NCBI RefSeq assembly: GCF_015206895.1
Contig: NZ_JADEXU010000036.1
Coordinates: 1-57,853 of the forward strand
Reading direction: 5' to 3'
DNA length: 57,853 nucleotides
From: Nostoc sp. LEGE 12450
GTDB lineage: Bacteria; Cyanobacteriota; Cyanobacteriia; Cyanobacteriales; Nostocaceae
Part shown: positions 17,434-25,324 of the stretch, piece by piece
Numbering within the stretch: position 1 is the stretch's first letter
How the letters are laid out: each line of letters starts with the position of its first letter
Translations under genes and position numbers: made by a program
Notes under the pieces: generated by a model
What the model saw: only the letters and a program-made list of their open reading frames with translations
Database searches by the model: none
What the model was told of the DNA's origin: nothing

Positions 17434-17452
17434 GTGGAAAACTTGTGGATCT
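17434..17452 (-). promoter_or_regulatory. CCAC direct-repeat box c (upstream of the hybrid regulator)
   Basis: Minus-strand reading AGATCCAC-AAG-TTTTCCAC, CCAC cores 11 bp apart, 218 bp before the regulator start and within the 258-bp gap to the kinase gene. Confidence 0.6.
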
Positions 17453-17473
17453 GAGCAATATTTGCAAAATTTC

Positions 17474-19624
17474 TCAGATTTTACCAGACAATTTACTCAG
17501 GCTGGCAACAACGGCAATTAACTCAGCTGCTCTAACTGGTTTCGCAACATGTAACTGAAACCCTGCTGCTAATGCCTCCTTGTAATCTTCTACTCTGGCA
17601 TACCCCGTCAGTGCAACAGCAGGAATCCGCCCGCCTCGTTCTGTTTCAATTTCTCTAATTTTACGCATCAGCGCGTAGCCATCCTCGCCTGGCATCCCAA
17701 TGTCGCTGATCAATACATCTGGATGTAATTCTTTTAGTGCCTCAAGTGCCTGTCTTGTAGAGCTAAAAGCACTAACTTTCGCTCCAGACTCTTCAAGTAC
17801 TGCGGTAATCCACTGCCGCACATCCGCCTCGTCATCTACAATCAGCACCCGCAAGTTGGTAAGGGGATTGGGAATTGGGGATTGGAGAGAGAAGTGTAAG
17901 TTATTCTCTTCTGTCTCTCTGCTTCCCTGTTCTTCTGCTCCTCCGCTTTCTTCTAAAATGGGCAACTTGACTGTAAATGTTGCACCTTGCCCTATTCCTT
18001 GGCTTTGGGCTTGGATTGTGCCACCATGCAGTTCTACCACATGACGGGCGATCGCTAGCCCTAAACCTAGTCCTTTATCTGACCGAGTATGACTACTATC
18101 TGCTTGGCAAAAGCGTTCAAATACGTGAGGTAGAAAGTCCGCACTGATACCCTTACCCGTATCACTGACTTGAATTTGAATATAGTTAGGAATTAAGGGT
18201 TGGGAAAACTCTTTCTCACTCCCGACTCCCGTTCGGCTACCCTCACAGCAAGCCCACTCCCTATTTGCCACTTCCTTTAACAACCGCACCTTAACTCGTC
18301 CGTCGTTGGGTGTAAATTTAATTGCATTGGTGAGTAGATTTAACATAACTTGTTGCAAGCGATCTGAATCACCCGAAATTTTTTCTATTGAAGTATCAAG
18401 TATAGTTTCAATTTGAATACTCTTAGCATCTGCCAGTGATTGTACAACCTCGATCGCGGCTGTAATTACTTCTGCTAAATCTACCAAATCAATGGAGAGT
18501 GAAAGTTCTCCTCTAACAATACGCGAAATATCAAGTAAGTCTTCAATAAGTTGCATTTGCAAATTAGCATTGCGTTCAATTATCTCCAATGCAAGAGTTA
18601 CTTTAGCTTCATCTAGCGCACCCGTTTGCAACATCCCAGCCCAACCAATAATTGCAGTCATGGGGGTACGTAATTCATGGGAAACTATTGCTAAAAATTC
18701 GTCCTTGGAACGGTTTGCAGCTTCTGCTGCACTTTGTGCCGCTTCGCTAACAGCACGCGCAGCTTGTTCTCGTAGTAGCAGTTGCTCTTTTTTTTCTTCA
18801 ACTTGTTTGCGCTCAGTAATATCTTGCATAATTTTAGAGAAGCCGCGCAGATTTCCATTTTCATCTCGTAAAGGTGTAATTACACAATGTGCCCAGAAAA
18901 ATGTCCCATCCTTACGGAGATGCCAACGATTTTCTTTAGAAAAACCCTCAGTTACGGCTTTTCTTAATGCTTGTTGTGGTTGTCCGCGCTCAATTGCTTC
19001 TGGTAAAAAAATTCGCTCAAAAGGTTGACCAATAATTTCTGCTTCTTGATAACCTAAAATACGTTCAGCTCCAATGTTCCAACTGGTAAAGTTCCCGTTT
19101 GGATCTAGCATAAAAATTGCGTAATTAGTTACTCCTTCTATTAGCAATCGATAACGTTCTTCGCTTTGGCGCAGAGTGTCTTGAATTTGACGTAGAGACT
19201 CGTAATTATTCTGTGCAGCTCGCGCATTTTTCTGAGCTTGCGATCGCGCTTGGCGCAGTGCAGAGTTAAGTGAGCTGATCAACACTGCTACCAGCACAAA
19301 CTGAACCAACCCTATTACACTGAATCCAGCAACAGCCAGAGAATAAAAAGGGGGCAAAAGGAAGTAGGCACAGACTATAGCAGACAAGAAAGTTGCCAAC
19401 AGTCCTGGGTTGAAACCACCATACCAGGAACTAACCATCACAGCAGCTAAAAACAGTGGATAAATGGAATTGAGCCTTTGTAGCTGCCATAGAAGCAATG
19501 TCAGCAGTAAAGCTAGTAAAACCGTTAAGAATACAATGCTATAGCGTTGTAGTTGCGAGAATCGCTGTTCGCGGAGCGTTCCGTAGGGAAGGCGGGACAA
19601 AGCCCATCGTGTCAATCTCCACAT
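17474..19624 (-). CDS. Membrane hybrid histidine kinase (TM-PAS-HisKA-HATPase-REC)
   Basis: 716 aa. The N-terminus has four hydrophobic helices of the KdpD/DUF4118 type (~28-120: PLFLAAVMVSSWYGGFNPGLLATFLSA). A PAS domain with its PAC tail follows (~150-280), then HisKA (SHELRTPMTAIIGW, phospho-His near 320), HATPase (NAIKFTPNDG, DTGKGIS, GLGLGLAIARH) and a C-terminal receiver (DVLISDIGMPGEDG). The first ~18 residues are encoded by a dispersed repeat. A ~35-residue linker before the receiver is encoded by low-complexity repeat DNA. Likely cognate kinase of the hybrid regulator downstream: same strand, 258 bp apart. Confidence 0.88.
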   Translation of the reverse strand: MWRLTRWALSRLPYGTLREQRFSQLQRYSIVFLTVLLALLLTLLLWQLQRLNSIYPLFLAAVMVSSWYGGFNPGLLATFLSAIVCAYFLLPPFYSLAVAGFSVIGLVQFVLVAVLISSLNSALRQARSQAQKNARAAQNNYESLRQIQDTLRQSEERYRLLIEGVTNYAIFMLDPNGNFTSWNIGAERILGYQEAEIIGQPFERIFLPEAIERGQPQQALRKAVTEGFSKENRWHLRKDGTFFWAHCVITPLRDENGNLRGFSKIMQDITERKQVEEKKEQLLLREQAARAVSEAAQSAAEAANRSKDEFLAIVSHELRTPMTAIIGWAGMLQTGALDEAKVTLALEIIERNANLQMQLIEDLLDISRIVRGELSLSIDLVDLAEVITAAIEVVQSLADAKSIQIETILDTSIEKISGDSDRLQQVMLNLLTNAIKFTPNDGRVKVRLLKEVANREWACCEGSRTGVGSEKEFSQPLIPNYIQIQVSDTGKGISADFLPHVFERFCQADSSHTRSDKGLGLGLAIARHVVELHGGTIQAQSQGIGQGATFTVKLPILEESGGAEEQGSRETEENNLHFSLQSPIPNPLTNLRVLIVDDEADVRQWITAVLEESGAKVSAFSSTRQALEALKELHPDVLISDIGMPGEDGYALMRKIREIETERGGRIPAVALTGYARVEDYKEALAAGFQLHVAKPVRAAELIAVVASLSKLSGKI
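17866..17955. repeat. Low-complexity repeat DNA encoding the kinase-receiver linker
   Basis: GGGATTGGGAATTGGGGATT followed by a CT-rich tract with CTGCTCCTCCG. Such tracts are normally intergenic in Nostoc (compare 34421-34475). Here it is translated as the acidic/polar linker between HATPase and receiver. Confidence 0.5.
19561..19610. repeat. Dispersed repeats at the kinase N-terminus
   Basis: Two motifs abut: TTCGCGGAGCGTTCCGTAGG and GGCGGGACAAAGCCCATCG. The second nearly matches the element inserted at 6804-6827. They encode residues ~6-21 of the histidine kinase. Confidence 0.55.
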
Positions 19625-19676
19625 ATTCTATTACTTTTGGTTTATTACTTCTGGTTATGCCATCTGTTTATTAAAC

Positions 19677-19695
19677 TTCTACTCTAGTTTTCCAC
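19677..19695 (+). promoter_or_regulatory. CCAC direct-repeat box d (upstream of the CheY-like regulator)
   Basis: TTCTACTC-TAG-TTTTCCAC: second half-site perfect, first degenerate (ACTC for CCAC) at the same 11-bp register. 121 bp before the CheY-like gene. Confidence 0.5.
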
Positions 19696-19816
19696 TTTCA
19701 AGTTTTACCATTAAAAACTAATCTTAAGAGTATGGTAGTTATAAACAATGCCCTTCATTACATTGGAAGAATTAAAGTACTAAGTAATAATAATTTAAAA
19801 CAGGAAGATAATAACG

Positions 19817-20188
19817 ATGACCTCTAAGCAAATCTTAGTGATTGATGATGAAGATGACATCCGTCAATTGATTCAGACTTGTCTAGAAATAATGGGGGGC
19901 TGGAAGTTGTTGACTGCTACTTCAGGTAATCAAGGATTATTCTTAGCTCAGTCATCTCAACCCGATGCTATCCTTTTGGACGTAATGATGCCTGATATGG
20001 ATGGTTTGACAACTTTTCAAAAACTACAGGCTAATCAAACAACTAAACATATACCTGTGATTTTCCTTACAGCAAGAGGACGTAATAATGACAAAAATCT
20101 ATTTAATAATCTAGGTGTCAGAGGCATAATCAGTAAACCATTTAATCCTCAGAAACTAGCTGTTCAAGTAGCAGAAGCCTTGAGCTAA
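19817..20188 (+). CDS. CheY-like single-domain response regulator
   Basis: 123 aa, one receiver domain and nothing else. Acidic pair in VIDDEDD, phospho-acceptor Asp in AILLDVMMPDMDG (~residue 55), Thr in VIFLTARG and the conserved Lys in ISKPFNP. With no output domain it would act as a phosphorelay shuttle or by protein contact. It is divergent from the hybrid kinase gene, has its own upstream box (d), and is transcribed alone. Confidence 0.9.
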   Translation: MTSKQILVIDDEDDIRQLIQTCLEIMGGWKLLTATSGNQGLFLAQSSQPDAILLDVMMPDMDGLTTFQKLQANQTTKHIPVIFLTARGRNNDKNLFNNLGVRGIISKPFNPQKLAVQVAEALS

Positions 20189-20394
20189 AGTATATTACAA
20201 AATCTGGTGTTTCCAGTTCAGCTATTCATGAATTAAGTAATACTATAGCAGTCCTAAATGATTTGTGAAACTTTTGATACCAGAGATAGGATTACTGTAG
20301 TATCTCTAATTTAGGGTAGATTTGCTTGAAAAAAGGTCTATCTATAGTTTTGGTAGCCTCTTTCTTAAGTCGTAATTTTACTCAAAAATATATA

Positions 20395-20413
20395 TTCTCC
20401 ACTAGTTTTCCAC
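20395..20413 (+). promoter_or_regulatory. CCAC direct-repeat box e (upstream of DUF3611)
   Basis: TTCTCCAC-TAG-TTTTCCAC, the best match to the consensus, 181 bp before the DUF3611 gene in a 406-bp gene-free interval otherwise unremarkable. Confidence 0.65.
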
Positions 20414-20594
20414 TTTTATTCCCTAAGTTATAACTAACTGAATATTAATTTGAATTTCGGATACATTATTTCCAAAGAGAAAACCTAATATTCAAAAAAG
20501 TAAATACATTAATTGGTGAGTTTTATATAAAAGATAAAATTAAACTCCAATTTCCTATATTTACTTAAATCATCTACTTAGGGGGTATAGATAT

Positions 20595-21164
20595 ATGATA
20601 AATAATTTAGAATCACTTTCACATCCACCAAGTAAACAAAAATTTGCTGCTACATTGCGTTTAGTGAGTCGAATTAGTTTTTGGGTACAATTAGTACTTG
20701 GTGGTATTTCTGGGATTGCTGTATTGTTGGCATACTTTAGTCGTAACATCACTACTCAGACAAGTAATGCAGGTATAGGGTTTGGGATATTTTTAGCTAT
20801 TGTTGGTATTTTATTGCTATGCTTTCGAGTCTATTGGGCTTTGCGTTATCGAAAAATGGCTAAACTTTTACAAACACCAAATTCTCAAAACCATCCCAGA
20901 AAGGAAGACGTAATTCAAAATTTACGAATTGGATTAATTGTGAGTTTGGTAGGATTATTAATAGCTTTTATTGCTTCTGAAGTGACGGTTTCAATCATTT
21001 TGGGTAAAGCAGTAGCACAACCTCAAGGTGTTGCAATTTATCAGCCAGAAAACGTAATTCGTTCACTAGACATTTTTGTAATGTTAGCAAACGTCAACAT
21101 GATTGGCGCTCACTTTTTTGGGGGAGTTACTTCTCTGGGCCTACTCTATTGGTTAGAAGAGTAA
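20595..21164 (+). CDS. DUF3611 membrane protein
   Basis: 189 aa, four membrane helices (VSRISFWVQLVLGGISGIAVLLAYF; GIGFGIFLAIVGILLLCF; IGLIVSLVGLLIAFIASEVTVSIIL; the C-terminal MLANVNMIGAHFFGGVTSLGLLYWL). Sequence and length fit the cyanobacterial/plastid DUF3611 family, function unknown. Monocistronic between two boxed promoters. Confidence 0.8.
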   Translation: MINNLESLSHPPSKQKFAATLRLVSRISFWVQLVLGGISGIAVLLAYFSRNITTQTSNAGIGFGIFLAIVGILLLCFRVYWALRYRKMAKLLQTPNSQNHPRKEDVIQNLRIGLIVSLVGLLIAFIASEVTVSIILGKAVAQPQGVAIYQPENVIRSLDIFVMLANVNMIGAHFFGGVTSLGLLYWLEE

Positions 21165-21255
21165 TAGGCGCAGTCAGTACTGATTTGATTTTGCTAGCTA
21201 TGTCTATAGAAGTACTAATCTATATCTAAAGTAGTATTTGCCAAATGTATCAGAA

Positions 21256-21274
21256 TTCTCCTCGACTTTTCCAC
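21256..21274 (+). promoter_or_regulatory. CCAC direct-repeat box f (upstream of the secreted protein)
   Basis: TTCTCCTC-GAC-TTTTCCAC, one mismatch from consensus in the first core, 211 bp before the gene at 21486. Confidence 0.6.
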
Positions 21275-21485
21275 CATTAATATTTAACCTCAAAATACAG
21301 TCTGTTTTCATGTCTCCTCTTTTGGTTGAGCGTCTCAACTTTACTTAAAGTACATAATCAAAAATTTGATTATTGCAAAAAAATTTAAAGATTCTCTAAG
21401 CTAAGAGTATTTTCTCATCTTTCACTAGATGTCACTATTGGAATTTTAAAATAGCAAGCAGAGATAAAACCATTAGGAGGTATTT

Positions 21486-22142
21486 ATGTACAAGTTCAAT
21501 CATTCTTCTTTCAAAAAAGTTGGATCGTTAGGAACAATTTTTGGAACTTTGCTAATCAGTTTCTCTGCACTTTCTCAATCAGCAGTAGCACAGCCGCGAA
21601 TTTCCCAAATTAATCCTTGCCCTAGTATTTTCTACGAAGAACCACATCGAAATCGAGTTTTGGTTCCAGCAGGATGTCCACCGAATGCTGCAACTTTAAG
21701 ATTAGGAGGACAACAGCAAGCTACTGGTTCCCAGAGTATTATGGTTCCTGCCTATCCTATGAATGGAAGACGCACAAATGTTAATGTCATACAACCACCC
21801 GCTCCAGAAAGCCGACAAAGTGCCATTGCAACTATCACACCAACAGCAGGTACAGTTGATGTGAAATTGAAAAATAACACTAACGCTGGTATCTCTTATC
21901 AAGCAATTGGTCAGACCCAACCTCGATATCTTGCAGGTGGACAAGAATTTGTCTTACGAAACTTACCAACACCTATCAGTATTACCTTGGTACGTCAAGA
22001 TGGTGGACTACTAAAAGTTATGCCCATGTCTACATCTGAAAGTGAAGGGACACTCGCAGTCTCGTTAGATGAAACAACTAATTTCGATGACAATCAAGGC
22101 GTACTGAGAATTCAAAAAGATGGTCAAGTTTTTTTGAATTAA
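21486..22142 (+). CDS. Secreted hypothetical protein
   Basis: 218 aa; TAGGAGGT lies just before ATG. Signal peptide: VGSLGTIFGTLLISFSALSQSAVAQP, cleavage after AVAQ. The mature part has a short Cys pair region (NPCPSIFYEEPHRNRVLVPAGCPP), a Pro/Gln-rich middle, and a beta-rich C-terminal half beginning GTVDVKLKNNTNAGISYQAIG. I do not recognise a family. An upstream CCAC box ties it to the regulon. Confidence 0.7.
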   Translation: MYKFNHSSFKKVGSLGTIFGTLLISFSALSQSAVAQPRISQINPCPSIFYEEPHRNRVLVPAGCPPNAATLRLGGQQQATGSQSIMVPAYPMNGRRTNVNVIQPPAPESRQSAIATITPTAGTVDVKLKNNTNAGISYQAIGQTQPRYLAGGQEFVLRNLPTPISITLVRQDGGLLKVMPMSTSESEGTLAVSLDETTNFDDNQGVLRIQKDGQVFLN

Positions 22143-22332
22143 TATAATTCACCGCAAAAATATTAAACGCCTTAAAACGCTGATCGCAACAAGTCAAAAT
22201 TTTTTTAGTCGTTTAATAATATCAGTTTCAGTTGAATAATTATTATTAAAACTGATGTAAAAATTTAGAGAGTTTTAAGTAATAATTAATTGTCTAAACT
22301 TGATATTACTCAACCCAAATGGAGATTTTAAA

Positions 22333-23136
22333 ATGATTAACTTTATACCAACTAAATGGAGTTCTAAAGGAACTATTGCTCTAGCAATCTCTGCAATTTT
22401 ACTTGGAAGTTGTACCAACAACTTAGATCAACAAGCCGGAGTATTAGAAACCAATGTGACTACAGAAGAAGTCGCAGACAATACAAACGAACTCATTGGT
22501 AAAACTGTAACAATTAGAAGTACACCCATCAGGAAATTGGGGCCGTCAACTTTCACAATTGCCGATAAGCAATTTTTTAGTGCTAAACCAATTTTAGTTG
22601 TAAATACTTCGGGTAAAACTTTCACCTTGCCTACTGACCCAAATACACCAATTCAAGTGACAGGCCCAGTTCGTAACTTTGTGATTGCAGATATTAATCG
22701 AGATTACAATTTGGGCTTAGATCCAAACTTGTACAAAGAGTACGAAACACAACCTGCAATTATCGCTCAATCAATTGCACTTGCTCCTAAACCAGGTGAA
22801 CTTACCACAAACCCTCAACTATACTACGGTAAAAACTTGGCAGTGACAGGTGAAGTAGAAAATATCAGAAATGCCAATTCCTTCACCTTAGACGAAGACA
22901 AATTATTTGGTGGACAAGACTTGTTAGTGATCCGTGCCACTACTCCCAAAGGAACTGTCAATGAAGGTGAGAAAGTTGCAGTCACGGGTGTGTTGCGTCC
23001 GTTTATTGTAGCTGAACTAGAACGAGAATATAACCTTAAATGGGATTTAACCTTACAAAAGCAGCTAGAAGCAGAATACAGGAATAAACCTGTGTTGGTT
23101 GCAACAGAGGTATATCCCTCAGCAATTCCACAATAA
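22333..23136 (+). CDS. Lipoprotein with an internally repeated domain
   Basis: 267 aa from ATG 22333 (GGAGATTTTAAA upstream). Lipobox ISAILLGSC, so anchored to a membrane from the periplasmic side. Two homologous halves follow: NELIGKTVTIRS...LVVNTSGKTF...VTGPVRNFVIADINRDYNLGLD (~45-140) and YYGKNLAVTGEVEN...LLVIRAT...VTGVLRPFIVAELEREYNLKWD (~170-250). Each half looks like a small beta-barrel (OB-like) with a conserved 'RPF-x-V-A-x-x-x-R-x-Y-N-L' ending. No family name recognised. A truncated relative lies 500 bp downstream, beyond the IS1 remnant. Confidence 0.75.
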   Translation: MINFIPTKWSSKGTIALAISAILLGSCTNNLDQQAGVLETNVTTEEVADNTNELIGKTVTIRSTPIRKLGPSTFTIADKQFFSAKPILVVNTSGKTFTLPTDPNTPIQVTGPVRNFVIADINRDYNLGLDPNLYKEYETQPAIIAQSIALAPKPGELTTNPQLYYGKNLAVTGEVENIRNANSFTLDEDKLFGGQDLLVIRATTPKGTVNEGEKVAVTGVLRPFIVAELEREYNLKWDLTLQKQLEAEYRNKPVLVATEVYPSAIPQ

Positions 23137-23167
23137 GGAATTCGGCGTTGCTAAATCAAAATATGAA

Positions 23168-23605
23168 TCAGGCGATCGCTGCAATCAGACAAGTGCTGCA
23201 CATCTTGAGTGGCACTGAACCATACTTCAGGTAATGTATTACTAATCGAATAGAAAGTTTAAGCATTTCTTCGGACTTAGAGTAACAAAAAGTTTTCCGA
23301 TAGCGAAGCGGTAGCGACGTTAGGAGCGTCTGTAGTCGAGCAAGATAGTGTCGAAAACGACTGTTTTCTCCTTCAACCCTGGTCATGTAGGTTTTACTAA
23401 CAATATGGTCTTCGTCACTGATGAAGCAAGGATAAACCGGATAGCCATCGGTAACATAAAAGTAAGAATGCCAACAGCTTATAATCTGCCATAAAAGTTT
23501 AAAAGTTTCCGAACTGCGGTCGCTTAAAACCCAAGCTATAACTCCCGGAATGTGCTTATTCACTGCTGTCCACAACCAAATTTTGTTTTTTTTACATTCC
23601 CAAAG
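23168..23605 (-). pseudogene. IS1-family transposase fragment
   Basis: Reads KKNKIWLWTAVNKHIPGVIAWVLSDRS, TDGYPVY, HIVSKTYMTRVEGENSRFRHYLARL and FCYSKSEEML, the ordered blocks of the IS1 DDE transposase (orfB). The N-terminal HTH half is missing. Between LARL and the expected continuation RKTLCYSKSE there are extra residues (LQTLLTSLPLRY) encoded by a dispersed repeat at 23301-23340. Inactive. Confidence 0.75.
23301..23340. repeat. Dispersed repeat inside the IS1 transposase
   Basis: TAGCGAAGCGGTAGCGACGT followed by TAGGAGCGTCTGTAGTCGAG. Palindromic in part; keeps the transposase frame open. Confidence 0.5.
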
Positions 23606-23615
23606 AGGAGATTTT

Positions 23616-23816
23616 TTACAGGCACTTGGTCAAGCAGGGGTACTAATTTTCCTGGTAGCGATCGCTCTGTTCGTGAGAAGTTGTAGTTTTTTTAAGGCAA
23701 AACCAACTATCAGCAATACATCTGAAATTGCTAAGAATACCGAGGAATTTATCGGTAACTCTGTGACAATTAAAAGCAGAGTAATTAGTAATACCTTCGC
23801 CAAAAAAAGAGTATGA
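23616..23816 (+). pseudogene. Truncated copy of the upstream lipoprotein gene
   Basis: Translates a hydrophobic lead ending LFVRSCS (lipobox-like), then ISNTSEIAKNTEEFIGNSVTIKS, which parallels TTEEVADNTNELIGKTVTIRS of the intact lipoprotein at 22333. It stops after 60-odd residues (AKKRV), so only the front of the first domain remains. Probably a tandem paralogue broken by the IS1 element, which directly abuts its 5' side. Confidence 0.6.
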
Positions 23817-24611
23817 AGAGATAGGGCTGCCGTAGTAGAGTTATTGTCTCTCACAACGACAACTCAAAAACCACAATCAGCCCATGCCCGACATCTTATC
23901 ATTGCTACAGTGTAAGTGTGCTGTTCATCCAGCGATCGCCTGAAGCTGTCTTCGTATCTTTTAGAGAAGGCTTAAGCGAGAGCTTATCGCTTGCTCCAGA
24001 ATCCCTTGAGTTCAACTAAGGCAGCAACATAAATATAGCCTGAAATAGGACAAATACACTCATATTCAGCGAAAATTATCCTAAAATGCTGGACAGAAAC
24101 AGTCCTAAGCAGACTACTAAATAACATCAGTCATATTTTGACAACAATTTGTTGTCAAAACTGGGCAAATGTTCCACTATCACCCCGACCTCTTGAAAGT
24201 TAAGAGGTTTGTATGTTCCTACCAATGCCATCGAACTCACGTTAATTCAAGGCATTGGTTAAAAGCATTACACCTCAAGCGATTTCTTAAATAAAACCTT
24301 ATGCTCCTCTGTAGGGCGGAACTTAAATCGATTATTTTGGAAACCAATGGTTCCCATTTGTCCTTCAAGCGCTGCGCCATTGCCTCAAGCTGGCAATCGT
24401 CGACTGTGGAGGTGCGGTTGTACCGAGGCAGTTGCAGCAGGCACGCTTAGTCGAGCCGGAATGATTAGCTATAAGTGTGGCACTATTAATATTCTGAATC
24501 ACTCAGGCTTAGAAGATACGTCTTGTGAATGTTATTCCATCATCAAAAATGAATACGCTCGATTGCTTGCCATCCCGGGTTAATCCTATGGATATCAATA
24601 CTGCCGAGATC
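23817..24611. other. Decayed non-coding interval
   Basis: About 800 bp without a supported gene. One 79-codon frame at 24347-24583 has Cys/Gly-rich, non-protein-like composition and I do not accept it. A strong palindrome is listed separately. Confidence 0.4.
24136..24160. repeat. 25-bp near-perfect palindrome
   Basis: TTTTGACAACA-ATT-TGTTGTCAAAA: 11-bp arms, 3-nt loop. The half TTGTTGTCAA recurs at about 3674, 25926 and 41507, so it may belong to a repeated element end rather than an operator. Confidence 0.5.
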
Positions 24612-24985
24612 CCCTACGTGAAGCTTGCCGTCAACTTCAGCTAAATTTGATTTACAGCAGTTTTCAAACGCTTAAACCTCTGATTCTGTTCTGACCACTT
24701 TTTGCAAGCATCTTTAACGATTTTTATTTCTGAGGGCGATAAAAGCTCATCCCCTCACCCAGAGGCTATAATTTTAGCTGCTATAACCGCTTTTTCATAC
24801 TCCACACCGTACTTAACCAGTTCTGTGCAAAATATTTTTTCTCTTTCTTCTATTGATGTAAAATAACTACTTGGCATTGTTCAACAGCTAATATGAGTCT
24901 TATTTTGAAACTACATCAACAAAACTAAGCTTCCGTTTCAAATCCTACGAATTCTATAAATTTATGACTTCTACCTAGAGATATA
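24612..24985. repeat. Direct duplication, left copy
   Basis: Runs parallel to 25914-26287 with high identity by eye over ~370 bp, offset 1303 bp, including non-coding flanks on both sides of the 78-aa gene. Confidence 0.8.
24641..24877 (-). pseudogene. Nonsense-mutated copy of the 78-aa gene
   Basis: Collinear with 25944-26180. Start codon and reading frame match throughout, but codon 41, CAA (Gln) in the right copy, is TGA here (complement at 24755-24757). The product would stop after 40 residues. Other differences are scattered point changes. Confidence 0.8.
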
Positions 24986-25076
24986 GTAATCCTAAATCAG
25001 TTGTGAAAAAATACAAAACTAACTATTAATTGTTTTAAAAACTAAGTGTCAGGTGTATCAATGTGGATGCGATCGC

Positions 25077-25193
25077 TATCAGATTTTATCGAAAACAGCC
25101 TTCGACTTGCGGGAAGTTCAAAGGGCGATCGCAGTCAAAATGCTGCTTGAAGGATATACTTATGTTGCCATTTCTAAAGCTATTCTTAACTGA
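25077..25193 (+). pseudogene. IS630-type transposase N-terminal fragment
   Basis: The frame reads LSKTAFDLREVQRAIAVKMLLEGYTYVAISKAIL before a TGA. 'FDLREVQRA-x-AVKMLLEG' followed by a helix-turn-helix start is typical of the N-terminal domain of IS630-type transposases in Nostoc. Nothing of the catalytic domain remains. The minus-strand frame over the same DNA (25086-25322) is therefore probably spurious. Confidence 0.5.
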
Positions 25194-25324
25194 AGATTCT
25201 ACTATTGCAACAATTTCTTGCAGGCTAGCTTTACTGAGATTCGCGGCATAATGGCTGCGGTCAGAGGTTCCTAAAAACTCGAACTCAGCACGAGCAGCTT
25301 TCTTCAATCCGCTGCACCGCAATT

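Larger units (their letters stand above)
23142..23615 (-). mobile_element. IS1-type insertion sequence remnant
   Basis: Contains the 3' two thirds of an IS1-type transposase with one probable end near 23146 (GGCGTTGCTAAATC). No matching opposite end is visible, and the element abuts a broken lipoprotein copy. Confidence 0.55.

Noticed and set aside
24347..24583. 79-codon frame in the decayed interval
   Set aside because: Cys/Gly-rich composition, no ribosome-binding site, no family resemblance.
25086..25322. Minus-strand 78-codon frame right after the GNAT gene
   Set aside because: Antisense to a recognisable IS630-type transposase fragment; begins in the attC-like sequence.
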